This document shows, piece after piece, positions 43,612 to 52,890 of a stretch of DNA of 64,000 nucleotides. Source of the stretch: AP-15 sp963712825 (lineage in GTDB: Bacteria > Pseudomonadota > Alphaproteobacteria > ATCC43930 > CGMCC-115725); contig CAVQJP010000005.1 in assembly GCA_963712825.1 (NCBI GenBank), positions 18,104 through 82,103 of the forward strand, written 5' to 3'. A model generated the notes under the pieces. The model had not been told where the DNA came from. It saw nothing but the letters and a program-made list of their open reading frames with translations, and made no database searches. The position numbers and the translations under genes are program-made. Numbering within the stretch: the stretch's first letter is position 1; every line of letters starts with the position of its first letter.

Positions 43612-44478
43612 ATGATCGGGCCGCGCATGACTGCAGCATCTCCCGCGGACGCGGCCGCGCGAGCGAGACCCAGCCGCCACGAATCGTTTCTGGTGTGCCG
43701 GCGCTTTTTTTATCTGAAGACAGCCGGCGCCACGGCTTTCGCCGCGCTGCTTCTCTACCTGGTCGCCCGGCCCTACGGTCCGCGCTACGGCGGCAGCTGG
43801 GCCGGCTACACGCTCGGCACGGCCGCGGCGCTGTTGATCTTGTGGCTGATGTCGTTCGGCTATTGGAAACGGTCGTACAAGACCAACCAGGGAAAGCTGG
43901 TCGAGCGGCTGTCGGCGCATGTCTATCTGGGCCTTGTCCTGCTGCTGGTGGCAACCCTGCACACCGGTTTCAGCTTCGGCTGGAACATCCACACCCTCGC
44001 TTATGGTTTGATGTGCGTCGTGATCGCGAGCGGCGTCTTTGGCGTCGTCTGCTATTCGCGCTATCCGGCGCTGATGACGAGGAACCGCGGCAACGCCACG
44101 ATGCCACAGATGCTCGCCCGGATCGCGGCGTTGAACGACGAGCTGCGCGCCGCCGCCATCGCCCTCGACGACCGCAGCGCGGCCTTGGTCGAGCGCGCGA
44201 CCGAGACGACCGAGATCGGCGGCGCGGTGTGGCGGCAGCTTTCCGGTCGTGCGCCGAACTGCGCCACTGCGGCCGCCCTTGCCGGCATCGAGGCTGCCGC
44301 GGCGACGCGGCAGGTTCGCCTGCTGCTCGACGAAAAGATGCTGCTTCTCGCGCGCGCCCGGCGCGACATCAGCTACAAGGCGGCGATGGACATCTGGCTC
44401 TATCTTCACGTGCCGTTGTCCTTTGCCCTCCTCGCCGCCCTGCTGGCGCACATCGTTTCCGTCTTTTTCCTCAGGTGA
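43612..44478 (+). CDS. cytochrome b-like four/five-helix membrane protein
   Basis: 288 residues from the ATG at 43612 (ATG 43627 also possible), 10 bases after the oxidoreductase gene, so co-transcribed. Membrane helices: TAGATAFAALLLYLVARPYG, GYTLGTAAALLILWLMSFGYW, LSAHVYLGLVLLLVATLHTG, TLAYGLMCVVIASGVFGVVC and, after a 110-residue soluble helical segment, LHVPLSFALLAALLAHIVSVFF. Histidines in AHVYLG, TLHTGF, WNIHTL, YLHVP and LLAHIV are spaced like b-haem ligands. This would be the membrane anchor or quinone/haem partner for the polyferredoxin fusion (inference). Confidence 0.75.
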   Translation: MIGPRMTAASPADAAARARPSRHESFLVCRRFFYLKTAGATAFAALLLYLVARPYGPRYGGSWAGYTLGTAAALLILWLMSFGYWKRSYKTNQGKLVERLSAHVYLGLVLLLVATLHTGFSFGWNIHTLAYGLMCVVIASGVFGVVCYSRYPALMTRNRGNATMPQMLARIAALNDELRAAAIALDDRSAALVERATETTEIGGAVWRQLSGRAPNCATAAALAGIEAAAATRQVRLLLDEKMLLLARARRDISYKAAMDIWLYLHVPLSFALLAALLAHIVSVFFLR

Positions 44479-44727
44479 GCCGGGCTTCTCCTCCCACCGG
44501 GCTCGATGCGCACGTGGCCGGTAAAGACCGGTTCCGCAAATTTATGCCGCCCTTAGACGGCGCGACGTTTGTCTACCAAAAAGTGCCCTACTGCGGAGCG
44601 CCCGTGGTGCCGTCATCCGAGCTTGGCTCAGGTTCAGCAATGAAGGTCAGCCGCCTGGTTCAATCTTGCCCAGGTGTTTTTTCTGCCGCCGGCCGGCGCG
44701 CGGCCCCGGAACGAGCGCGAGGAAGGG

Positions 44728-45654
44728 TCACCGGCGTTCTCTCGCGGCGAGCTTGGCCATCAGTTGCTGGCGCCACGTCGTTCTGCGAAGCGCGACGGTG
44801 GCAGCCTCAGGCCCAGCGATGACGCGGCGGAACCGGTCGGGAATGGCAACAACGACGCCGTCGAGCTCTCGATGCCACTCGTCGCTGTTTCCGGCGGGGC
44901 GACACAGGCGGCGTTCGAACTCGGCCCATTCTACCAAATGCGGTTTGACGTTTTCTGCGGAGAACCGAAACAGCGTGGTGGTGAATTCATCTTCGCTCCA
45001 CCGAAAGTGGAACCAGTGCTGCTTGTCCAGTGCGTTTTTCGACCATTTCGTGTCCCGCATTCTTCTCAGGCGCTGAACGGCGAGCTTGCGGTCCATCCGC
45101 CGGAGATGAAAAAGAAACAAGTCCGGCGCAATAGACGGCGGAAGGTCGCAATCGTGAAACCCAGGCTTCCACACGAGCGGAATCCTGGAAACCAGCGGCT
45201 TGCAGTACTCCGGCGCGAATTGGACATATCGGCGCTGAGCCAGGATCGGACGGCCTAGATCGATGTCAGCCTCGGTGTCGGTGAGATGCTGGACCTCGAG
45301 GCCTATGGCGGTCACAAACTGCTCGCAGCGTCGCGTCACGAAGTCGACGAGACCAGAATACTTTTCGGGATCTGGAACTAATATTTCATCCGTATCGGAA
45401 AATATCACGGCATCATAATAGCATAGCAGGCTGGCTTGAAGCCGGCTGACAAACGTACAGCGCTGATCCTCGTCGAACTCTCCCCGCGGAATACGGACCC
45501 TGTTGGCGGCGCCGACATTATCAGTGCTGCCATCGTCAGAACCGTGGTCCACCACGAACAGATGCTCTTCCCCCAACGCCTGCCCGTAGTATTGGCGCCA
45601 GATCGGCAGAAACACCGGCTCATTGTAGGCCGTGGTAAGCGCAGCGATCTTCAT
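44728..45654 (-). CDS. glycosyltransferase family 2-like protein
   Basis: 308 residues from the ATG at 45654 (MKIAALTTAYNEPVFLPIWR). GT-A fold features: LTTAYNEP start, VDHGSDDGSTDN, and the metal-binding SDTDEILVPDP in place of DxD. The central HFRWSEDEF and WFHF motifs resemble the GT2/GT92-type domain often seen in proteobacterial surface polysaccharide loci. No other polysaccharide genes are adjacent. The DNA is somewhat less GC-rich than its neighbours, hinting at transfer. Confidence 0.83.
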   Translation of the reverse strand: MKIAALTTAYNEPVFLPIWRQYYGQALGEEHLFVVDHGSDDGSTDNVGAANRVRIPRGEFDEDQRCTFVSRLQASLLCYYDAVIFSDTDEILVPDPEKYSGLVDFVTRRCEQFVTAIGLEVQHLTDTEADIDLGRPILAQRRYVQFAPEYCKPLVSRIPLVWKPGFHDCDLPPSIAPDLFLFHLRRMDRKLAVQRLRRMRDTKWSKNALDKQHWFHFRWSEDEFTTTLFRFSAENVKPHLVEWAEFERRLCRPAGNSDEWHRELDGVVVAIPDRFRRVIAGPEAATVALRRTTWRQQLMAKLAARERR

Positions 45655-45966
45655 CCGCTCGATCTCCCCGACCCCGATGTACCCGACCGCGAAGACACGC
45701 CGGACCCGGGATGCATCGAGCCTAGGCGGCACCAGCCCTGTGCGTGCTGCCCTCACCTGGCGAGCCCTTCGGTGGTTTCATCCAGGGCGGGTCGGTCGGC
45801 CGGCGGGTCGAAATCTCGGGACGACAGCGTTTTTTTGCGGGGACAACCGGCGATCGCGCCAATCCCGACACAAGACCCGATCGCGGACATCGCCGCCCTG
45901 ATCCCAAAAGGAGTTGCAGACACCAGATCCCGACCCGATAAACCAGGCATTTTTGGGAGGCGGTTG
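45655..45966. promoter_or_regulatory. divergent intergenic region
   Basis: About 310 bases between the glycosyltransferase gene (minus) and the MmgE/PrpD gene (plus). It should hold both promoters. Nothing else is recognised apart from a T-run at about 45831-45837. Confidence 0.3.
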
Positions 45967-47304
45967 ATGGCGCAGGAAACGGTTCGGCTGGCGCGGTATG
46001 CCGCAGCGCTCCGCTACGAGGATCTGCCGGCGGAAATCGTCGTGCGGGCAAAGGAGTGCATCGCCGACACGGTGGCGGCGATCGTTTGCGGCGCCGCGTT
46101 GCCGTGGAGCCGCATCGTCACCGCCTATGCCGAGCGCACCGGCCCCGGCGGCAACAGCCGGATCCTCGGCACCGGCGGCCCGGCGGTTACGGCGCCCGCG
46201 GCCGCCCTCGCCAACGGCGCGCTCGCGCACGCCTTCGAGCTCGACAGCCTGACCCGGCCCGGCGCCGGCGTGCATCCGGGCGCCACCCTGCTGCCGCCGG
46301 CATTGGCGTTGGCGCAGCAGCAGGGGCTCGGCGGCCGGGCGCTGATCGCCGCCTTTGTGGCCGGTTGCGAGGTCATGGTCAGGATCGGCCGCGCCACCGG
46401 CCACACCAACGAACAACGCGGCTTTCACGCGCCCGGCAACACCGGACCGTTTGGCGGTGCGGTTGCCGGCGGGCATCTGCTCGGGCTCGACGCCGAGAGG
46501 ATGACGATGGCGCTCGGCATCGCCGGCTCGCTCGCCTCGGGTCTCTTGGAATTCGCCCGCGCCGGGAGGGGCGGCATGGTCAAGCGGCTGCATCTGGGCC
46601 GCGCCTCCGAAGGCGGGGTGTTGGCGGCGAGCCTCGCCGACAGTGGCTTCACCGCCCCCGATACGGTGCTCGAAGGCCCGTTCGGGTTTCTCGCGGTGTT
46701 CTGCCGCGAGTGGGATGTGGCGAAGCTGACCGAGAGGCTCGGCGAGCATTGGGAGACGACCAGCATCGCGCTGAAGCGCTACCCCTGCCACATCAACGCC
46801 CACGCCGCGGTCAAGGCATTGTCGCGACTGCAGGCCGAGCACGGCTTTACCGGGGCCGAGGTCGAAGCGGTCGCAATCACCGGCAGCGAACGCATGGCCA
46901 GCCTGCACGACATCCCCGAGCCCGCCGATCTGATGATGGCGCAGTACAGCGTGCCGTTCTGCGCGGCGCTGGCGCTTTACCGCGACCCGCGCAACCCCGA
47001 ATCCTTTTCGGAAGGTGCCCTCGACGATCCGGAAATCCGGGCGCTGTGCCGCCGGGTGACGGTGCGGGCGGCGGCCGAGGGCGCCGCGCACGGCACGCCG
47101 GCCACCGCAGTTGCGGTCGACCTCAAAGGCGGCGGGCGGCTGTCCGCGGCCGAGACGGACGGCACCCTCGTCGCCGCCGATCTCGGCGACAAATTCGCCC
47201 GGCTGACCCGCGCGGCGCTCGGCGAGCGCAAATCCGCAGCGCTGTTCGAACGGCTGCAGCATCTCGAAGACGAGGCCAGCCTCGATTGGCTCGGAGCGGT
47301 TTAG
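45967..47304 (+). CDS. MmgE/PrpD family protein
   Basis: 445-residue member of the 2-methylcitrate dehydratase/cis-aconitate decarboxylase/immune-responsive gene 1 superfamily. Start ATG at 45967 (MAQETVRLARYAAALRYEDLP) is typical, followed by AKECIADTVAAIVCGA, NGALAHAFELDSLTRPGAGVHPGATLLPPALALA, AGYEV-like AGCEVMVRIGRA and MVKRLHLGRASEGGVLAASLA. KRYPCHINAHAAVKAL is the C-terminal landmark. No prpB/prpC are adjacent, so propionate catabolism is not indicated; substrate unknown. Confidence 0.92.
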   Translation: MAQETVRLARYAAALRYEDLPAEIVVRAKECIADTVAAIVCGAALPWSRIVTAYAERTGPGGNSRILGTGGPAVTAPAAALANGALAHAFELDSLTRPGAGVHPGATLLPPALALAQQQGLGGRALIAAFVAGCEVMVRIGRATGHTNEQRGFHAPGNTGPFGGAVAGGHLLGLDAERMTMALGIAGSLASGLLEFARAGRGGMVKRLHLGRASEGGVLAASLADSGFTAPDTVLEGPFGFLAVFCREWDVAKLTERLGEHWETTSIALKRYPCHINAHAAVKALSRLQAEHGFTGAEVEAVAITGSERMASLHDIPEPADLMMAQYSVPFCAALALYRDPRNPESFSEGALDDPEIRALCRRVTVRAAAEGAAHGTPATAVAVDLKGGGRLSAAETDGTLVAADLGDKFARLTRAALGERKSAALFERLQHLEDEASLDWLGAV

Positions 47305-47636
47305 CAGCTCCGACCTAGTCGACCCCTGCGCAATTTCAGCCAGGGCTTAGCCGCGCCTCGCCGACCCTTCTCAGCCACTCTCCCGACTGGGAGAGGAAAG
47401 GGTGAGGGGCTGCTCGTTCTATGATGCGACCTGACGGAAAACCGCTCTGGAGCATAATCGAATCCGGTCGCATTCACCTGTTTCGTCACCCCCGCGCAAG
47501 CGGGCACCAGGGCCTGCCCTTGGGGCCTGAGCAGGAAGCAGCAGCACGTCGCTGGTCCCTGGGTTCCCGTTTTCGCGGGAATGACGATTCAATATTATGG
47601 AAAGCCGCTCTCGCAGAAGTTAGGAGGACTGGGCCG
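47305..47636. repeat. intergenic region with REP-like element
   Basis: About 330 bases. CACTCTCCCGACTGGGAGAG makes a hairpin near 47376-47397 that may end the PrpD-family transcript. The REP-like palindrome starts CGTCACCCCCGCGCAAGCGGG at 47484 and ends TTCCCGTTTTCGCGGGAATGACG at 47586, with a longer loop than the flp-linked copies. Confidence 0.6.
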
Positions 47637-48530
47637 ATGTTTCGCACTGTCCGCACCGCTGTCCTGGAGATCGGCTTTGAGGAGAGCGGGCCCGATGACG
47701 GGCCGCCGGTGATCCTGCTGCACGGCTGGCCGTCGGACCCGCACGACTGGGATGGCGTGGCGCCGGGATTGGCGGCCGAGGGCTGCCGTGTGCTGGCGCC
47801 GTGGCTGCGCGGTTACGGCCCGACCCGGTTTATGCATCGCGACACGCCGCGTTCCGGCCAGCAGGCCGCGCTCGGCGCCGATCTTCGCGATTTTATGGAT
47901 GCGCTCGGCATCGAGGACGCGTTTCTCGCCGGCTATGACTGGGGTGGGCGCGCCGCCTGCGTCGTCGCGGCGTTATGGCCGGAGCGGGTGCGCGGCCTCG
48001 TTTCGATCGGCGGCTACAACATCCAGAACATCGCCCGATCGGGCAATCCGGGTCCGGCGGCGCAGGAGCACCGCCTGTGGTACCAGTGGTATCTTCAGAC
48101 CGAGCGCGGCCGTGCCGGGCTGGAGCAGAACCGCCGCGACATCGCCCGCCTGCTGTGGCATTTGTGGTCGCCGAACTGGCGTTTCGACGAGGCGACCTTC
48201 GAGGCCACCGCGGCGAGCTTTGACAATCGAGATTTTGTCGCGGTGACGGTCCAGTCCTACCGTCATCGCCACGGCAACGCCGCTGGCGACCCGACCTTGG
48301 AGCCGATCGAACAGGCTCTCGCGGCGCAGCCGCCGATCACGGTGCCGACGATTGTCCTGCACGGTGCGGCCGACGGCGTCTCGCCGCCGGCGCAATCGGA
48401 GCACCGCCCGCACCAGTTCTCCGGCCGCTACGACCGCCGCGTCGTCCCGCTCGCCGGTCATTTCCTGTCGCGCGAAACCCCCGACGCAGTCGTCCGGGCG
48501 TTGCGCGACCTGATCGAAGGACCGGTGTAG
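47637..48530 (+). CDS. alpha/beta hydrolase, epoxide hydrolase/haloalkane dehalogenase type
   Basis: 297 residues, start ATG at 47637 preceded by a strong TTAGGAGG. Oxyanion-hole motif LLHGWPSDPHDW near residue 30; nucleophile elbow GYDWGGRAA with an aspartate rather than serine, the mark of epoxide hydrolases and dehalogenases; catalytic His in PLAGHFLSRETP near the C-terminus and an acid near LHGAADGVSPP. The cap region YQWYLQTERGRAGLEQNRRDIARLLWHLWSP is typical of the epoxide-hydrolase-like subgroup. Substrate unknown. Confidence 0.9.
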   Translation: MFRTVRTAVLEIGFEESGPDDGPPVILLHGWPSDPHDWDGVAPGLAAEGCRVLAPWLRGYGPTRFMHRDTPRSGQQAALGADLRDFMDALGIEDAFLAGYDWGGRAACVVAALWPERVRGLVSIGGYNIQNIARSGNPGPAAQEHRLWYQWYLQTERGRAGLEQNRRDIARLLWHLWSPNWRFDEATFEATAASFDNRDFVAVTVQSYRHRHGNAAGDPTLEPIEQALAAQPPITVPTIVLHGAADGVSPPAQSEHRPHQFSGRYDRRVVPLAGHFLSRETPDAVVRALRDLIEGPV

Positions 48531-48557
48531 AAATCCGGACGGTGCCGATGCGCGGCG

Positions 48558-48932
48558 TTATTGCGGCGAGGTGGTCGTGGTGGACTTGGTCGTCGTCCCC
48601 GCCCCAGACGGGTCCGTCGTCGTCTGCGTATGAGTTGCGGTGCTGCCCTCGACACCTTCCTTGTACGTGTTCTTCTCGGTCACTTGATTGCCGTTGACAT
48701 CGACGCCTTGGGTCGTCGTCGAGGCGTGGTAGCTCCCGTCCGCGCCTGGCGCTACCGTCGTCGTGGTCGTCGTGCCGGATGGCGGGACCGCCGTCGGCGG
48801 CGCGACGGCAACCGGCGGCGCAACCACCGGGGCGCCGGGCGGGGGTGGGGGCGCCGGCGGATAGGTCTGCGCCGAAGCAACACCCGACAGCAAAAGAACC
48901 GCCGCCGCACCGGCCAATAAATGTCTGGTCAT
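48558..48932 (-). CDS. secreted Pro/Thr-rich low-complexity protein
   Basis: 124 residues from the ATG at 48932. The signal is MTRHLLAGAAAVLLLSGVASA; mature sequence begins QTYPPAPPPPPGAPVVAPP, then threonine runs (SGTTTTTTVAPG), a short conserved-looking stretch GSYHASTTTQGVDVNGNQVTEKNTYKEG, and a Thr/Ser end. No known family, but alphaproteobacteria often carry such short periplasmic proteins with a VDVNGNxVxEKxTYKEG motif. It converges with the hydrolase gene. Confidence 0.65.
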   Translation of the reverse strand: MTRHLLAGAAAVLLLSGVASAQTYPPAPPPPPGAPVVAPPVAVAPPTAVPPSGTTTTTTVAPGADGSYHASTTTQGVDVNGNQVTEKNTYKEGVEGSTATHTQTTTDPSGAGTTTKSTTTTSPQ

Positions 48933-49220
48933 TCGGGTCCGTCCTGCAGTTTCACTATGCGCGTAAACCGCTGGCGATTTGCATCGGTTCCCCGCTGGAC
49001 GCGGATCGCCCGTCGGCCTTCCCGCCGCGCCTGCCGACCAGCGCTGCCGTGCTGGGCGGGGTCGGTAATGGCTACGCTCCCAAGTTCCCGCGGCCGGGCT
49101 TGGCTGATAAGTGTTCAGCCCACGGCCGTCCGGCACCAGAATTACCACAGCGCGGTTCGCATCCTGCAGACAACCGCTGCCAACACAGGTCCAAAGGAAG
49201 CGCGGCTTTCGGGCAGGCGG

Positions 49221-51608
49221 CTATTCGCGCAGACGGCCGCCGGCGGACTTTTCGACCTGGGCAACGAGGCGCTTTGAAAAGCCCTCGATTTCGGTGTCGG
49301 TCAGAGTGTGCTCGACGGGCTGCAGCCGGACTGTGATCGCGAGCGACTTTTTGCCCGCAGGCAGACCGGCGCCCTGGTACACGTCGAAGAGCCGGATTTC
49401 GGTCACGAGCTTGCGGTCGACCCCGCGGGCGGCCCGCAACAGCGTCTCGGCGGGCACAGCCTCGTCGATGACAAAAGCAAAATCGCGCTCGATCGGCTGG
49501 AACACCGACAATTGCAATGGCGGCTTGGCACGGCCGGCGCGCGGCTCGGGCACCGCGTCGAGAAAGACCTCAAAGCCGGCGACCGGCGGCCGCGCGTCGA
49601 GCGCTTCGACAACGGCCGGGTGCAGTTCGCCGAACATCCCCAGCACCGTCGGCCCAAGCCGCAGGACGCCGGCGCGGCCGGGGTGGAACCAGCCGGGTGG
49701 TTCGCCGGCGATCTGCACATTCTCGGCCGGCGCGCCCATCGCCGCGAGCGCCGCCAGCGCATCGGCCTTGACCTGATAGAGGTCGACGGGTTGGGACGGC
49801 TCGTGCCAGTGCTTGGGACCGGTCCGGCCGGCGCGCAATCCGGCCGCCGCCAATAGCTGGCCCGGCGGGGTGTCGTCGCGATAGAGCGGCCCCAACTCGA
49901 ACAATGCCGCATCGGGCCAGCCGCGATCGGCGTTGCGCCCGATCGCGGTGAGAAGGCCCGGCAGCAGGGAGGGCCGCATCGCGTCGAGATCGGCGCTGAT
50001 CGGGTTGACAAGGCGCAGCTCGGGCTTGGCGCCGCCAAAGAGCTCGGCTTCGCGCGCCGAGACGAACGAAAAGCCGACGGCCTCGGTCAGGCCGCGGGCG
50101 GCCAGCACGCGGCGCACCAGCTCGGAGCGGCGGCGGACCGGGACCAGGGCCGGGCGCGGCAATGGCGCTCCGCGCGGCAGCGGCACCGCCGGGATATGGT
50201 CGTAGCCCTTGACCCGCAGCACTTCTTCGACGAGATCGGCCTCGCCCTCGATGTCGCCGCGCCACGAAGGCGGCTCGACCGACAAATCGCCCGACGGCAG
50301 CTTCTCAACCGTGCAGCCGAGGGCAGACAGGATCGCGGCACTTTCCGCCGGCGGCACATCGAGCCCGCCGAGGCTCGCCGGACGCCCGGCGCGCAGCACG
50401 TAATGCCGCCGCCAATCCGGCACGGCACCGGCGATCACGACCTCGGAGGCGTCGCCGCCGCACAAATCGAGCATCAGCCGGGTCGCGATTTCGAGCCCGG
50501 CGCCGACAAAAGCCGGGTCGAGACCGCGTTCGAAGCGATAACGCGCATCGCTGGCGATGTTGAGCCGGCGGCCGGTCGCGGCGGTGCGGATCGGGTCGAA
50601 CAAGGCCGCCTCGACAAGCACCTCGGTCGTGGATTCGGTGCAGCCGGTCGCCTCGCCGCCGATCACGCCGCCGAGGCTCTGCACCCCGGCATGGTCGGCA
50701 ATAACGGTAATTTCGGGGTCGAGCGCGTATTCCTGGCCGTTGAGCGCGTGCAGGGTTTCGCCCTCGCGCGCCAGCCGCACGGTCAGATCGCCGTCGAGCC
50801 GCCCGGCGTCGAAGACATGCAGCGGCCGGTTCAAATCGAATGTCAGGAAGTTCGTGATGTCGACGAGGGCGGAGATCGGCCGCAGCCCGATCGCTTCGAG
50901 CCGGCGGCGCAGCCAGTCGGGGCTGGGCCCGTTGCGCAGCCCGCGGATGTGGCGGCCCAGAAACAGCGGGCAGGCGGTACGGTCCTCGATCGAGATGCCG
51001 ATCGGCGAACGGAACCGGCTGGGAACCGGGCTGGTGTCCAGCGGCCTCAGACGGCCGAGACCGGCGGCGGCGAGATCGCGGGCAATGCCGCGCACGCCGA
51101 GACAGTCGGCGCGGTTCGGGGTGACCTTGATGTCGATGACCGCGTCGCCGAGGCCGAGAAGGTCGGCGTATTTGGCCCCGATCGGCGCGTCCGGTGCCAG
51201 CTCGATGATGCCGTCATGGTCGTCGCCGAGCCCCAGCTCATATGCCGAGCACAGCATGCCGCGCGATGCGACACCGCGGATCACGCTCTCTTTTAACACG
51301 GCGCCGGTGCGCGGGATTACCGTGCCGGCTGGGGCAAAGACGCCCTTCATCCCGGTCTGCGCGTTGGGTGCGCCGCACACGACCTGCACCTGGCCTTTGC
51401 CGGTGTCGACAATGCACAGCTTGAGCCGGTCGGCGTTCGGGTGAGGCTCCGCCGAGACCACCGCGGCGACGGTAAAGGGTTCCAGCGCCACGGCGCGGTT
51501 TTCGACCGCGTCGACGTCGTGGCCGAGCATGACCAGCCGCTCGACGAGCGTGGGGAGCGCCGCGTCGGTGTCGAGATGGCTCTTGAGCCAGTCGAGCGTC
51601 GTCTTCAT
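49221..51608 (-). CDS. pheT: phenylalanyl-tRNA synthetase beta subunit PheT
   Basis: 795 residues, beta chain of the alpha2-beta2 enzyme charging tRNA-Phe. Start MKTTLDWLKSHLDTDAALPT at 51608. The tRNA-binding (EMAP-like) domain is near 40-150 (VVSAEPHPNADRLKLCIVD), the B3/B4 editing domain near 210-390, and B5 follows; the C-terminal FDX-ACB anticodon domain is FQPIERDFAFVIDEAVPAETLL. Overlaps pheS by four bases (ATGA). Last gene of the thrS-infC-rpmI-rplT-pheS-pheT order. Confidence 0.97.
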   Translation of the reverse strand: MKTTLDWLKSHLDTDAALPTLVERLVMLGHDVDAVENRAVALEPFTVAAVVSAEPHPNADRLKLCIVDTGKGQVQVVCGAPNAQTGMKGVFAPAGTVIPRTGAVLKESVIRGVASRGMLCSAYELGLGDDHDGIIELAPDAPIGAKYADLLGLGDAVIDIKVTPNRADCLGVRGIARDLAAAGLGRLRPLDTSPVPSRFRSPIGISIEDRTACPLFLGRHIRGLRNGPSPDWLRRRLEAIGLRPISALVDITNFLTFDLNRPLHVFDAGRLDGDLTVRLAREGETLHALNGQEYALDPEITVIADHAGVQSLGGVIGGEATGCTESTTEVLVEAALFDPIRTAATGRRLNIASDARYRFERGLDPAFVGAGLEIATRLMLDLCGGDASEVVIAGAVPDWRRHYVLRAGRPASLGGLDVPPAESAAILSALGCTVEKLPSGDLSVEPPSWRGDIEGEADLVEEVLRVKGYDHIPAVPLPRGAPLPRPALVPVRRRSELVRRVLAARGLTEAVGFSFVSAREAELFGGAKPELRLVNPISADLDAMRPSLLPGLLTAIGRNADRGWPDAALFELGPLYRDDTPPGQLLAAAGLRAGRTGPKHWHEPSQPVDLYQVKADALAALAAMGAPAENVQIAGEPPGWFHPGRAGVLRLGPTVLGMFGELHPAVVEALDARPPVAGFEVFLDAVPEPRAGRAKPPLQLSVFQPIERDFAFVIDEAVPAETLLRAARGVDRKLVTEIRLFDVYQGAGLPAGKKSLAITVRLQPVEHTLTDTEIEGFSKRLVAQVEKSAGGRLRE

Positions 51609-52696
51609 GCGGCGCTCACGCCGGTCAGCGGGCCGCGCACCAGCGACGGGATGTCGAGCGGCAGAAAGCCGTAATGGCGCAGCCAGCGCAGGTCGGAATC
51701 GTAAAACGTCCGCAGGTCGGGGATGCCGTATTTCAGCATTGCCACTCGCTCGATCCCCATGCCGAACGCAAAACCCTGGTACTGCTCGGGGTCGATGCCG
51801 CAATTCTGCAACACCTTCGGGTGGACCATGCCGCTGCCGAGGATTTCGAGCCAGTCGCCGCCGGCGCCGATTTTCAGCTCGCCTCCGAGGCGCGAGCAGC
51901 CGATGTCGACCTCGGCCGACGGCTCAGTGAACGGGAAATAGCTCGGCCGGAAGCGCACCGGCAGATCCTCGACCCCGAAAAAGGCGCGGCAGAATTCGAT
52001 CAGGCAGCCCTTCAGATGGCCCATATGGATAGCGCGGTCGACCACCAGCCCCTCGACCTGGTGGAACATCGGCGAGTGGGTCGCGTCGTGGTCGGCGCGA
52101 AAGGTGCGGCCCGGCACGATGATCCGGAGCGGCGGCTGTTGCGCCAGCATTGTGCGGATCTGCACCGGCGAGGTGTGGGTGCGCAGTACGAGGCGGGTGC
52201 CGTCGGCGCGTTCCGGCAGGTAGAACGTGTCGTGCTCCTGGCGCGCCGGGTGCTCGGGTGGAATGTTGAGTGCGGTAAAGTTGTAGAAATCCTCCTCGAT
52301 ATGCGGTCCCTCGGCGACGACAAACCCCATCTCGCCAAAGATCGCGACGATCTCGTCGATGGTCTGGCTGATCGGGTGGATGCGCCCGTCGCTGGCGAAA
52401 CGCACCGGCAAGGTCACGTCGGCGCGTTCGGCGGCGAGCCGCTCTTCAAGCGCCGCCCGGCCCAGCCGTGCGCCAGCCTCGGCGAGCGCGGCGGCGATCC
52501 GGTCCTTGGCGGCATTCAATTCGGCCCCGGCGCTGCGCCGCGCTTCGGGGTCGAGCACTCCCAATTCGCGCATCGCCTGGGTCAGGCTGCCGCGGCGGCC
52601 GAGCACCCTGACGCGGATCTCTTCGAGCGCCTCGGGGGACCGAGCGGCTGCGATTTCGGCCAGGACGCCGGCGCTCTGGGGAGCGAATTGTGACAT
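51605..52696 (-). CDS. pheS: phenylalanyl-tRNA synthetase alpha subunit PheS
   Basis: 363 residues, catalytic class II subunit. Motif 2 region FRADHDATHSPMFHQVEGLVVD, then RFRPSYFPFTEPSAEVDIGCS, and the motif 3 stretch GFAFGMGIERVAMLKYGIPDLR are all complete. N-terminal coiled-coil (EALEEIRVRVLGRRGSLTQAMRELG) binds tRNA. Start ATG 52696. A strong intrinsic terminator sits only 17 bases upstream of the start on the same strand, so read-through or attenuation from rplT is expected. Confidence 0.97.
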   Translation of the reverse strand: MSQFAPQSAGVLAEIAAARSPEALEEIRVRVLGRRGSLTQAMRELGVLDPEARRSAGAELNAAKDRIAAALAEAGARLGRAALEERLAAERADVTLPVRFASDGRIHPISQTIDEIVAIFGEMGFVVAEGPHIEEDFYNFTALNIPPEHPARQEHDTFYLPERADGTRLVLRTHTSPVQIRTMLAQQPPLRIIVPGRTFRADHDATHSPMFHQVEGLVVDRAIHMGHLKGCLIEFCRAFFGVEDLPVRFRPSYFPFTEPSAEVDIGCSRLGGELKIGAGGDWLEILGSGMVHPKVLQNCGIDPEQYQGFAFGMGIERVAMLKYGIPDLRTFYDSDLRWLRHYGFLPLDIPSLVRGPLTGVSAA

Positions 52697-52712
52697 CGGT
52701 CAAGTTCCTACG

Positions 52713-52741
52713 AAAAAGGGGCCGTACGATGCGGCCCCTTT
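52713..52741 (-). terminator. intrinsic terminator/attenuator between rplT and pheS
   Basis: On the minus strand AAAGGGGCCG-CATCGTA-CGGCCCCTTT is a perfect 10-base-pair stem followed by a T-run of five. It lies 17 bases before the pheS ATG and 150 bases after the rplT stop. Position directly in front of pheS is as expected for an attenuator. Confidence 0.75.
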
Positions 52742-52828
52742 GCAGCGGATAACGCTTCGGCGCCAAACCTCAACGCATATGCCCGCCGGTAAATCGCATC
52801 TGACCTGTCCCGGCAGTCATGGCCGGCA

Positions 52829-52872
52829 CTCTCCCTCGCCCCGCTTGCGGGGAGAGGGCCGGGGTGAGGGGC
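52829..52872. repeat. palindromic intergenic element
   Basis: CTCCCTCGCCCCGCTTGCGGGGAGAGGG, with the extension CCGGGGTGAGGGG, forms a hairpin between rplT and pheS. A similar type is at about 47376 and 25310. It may stabilise or end the rplT transcript. Confidence 0.55.
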
Positions 52873-52890
52873 CGCCGCGCCATTGCCAGC

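Noticed and set aside
40713..43628. 971-codon minus-strand frame
   Set aside because: Antisense of the FAD/cNMP/Fe-S fusion gene, which has recognisable motifs throughout; shadow frame.
52770..52890. Phe leader peptide for pheS attenuation
   Set aside because: The only short frame before the hairpin (MTAGTGQMRFTGGHMR) has a single phenylalanine.
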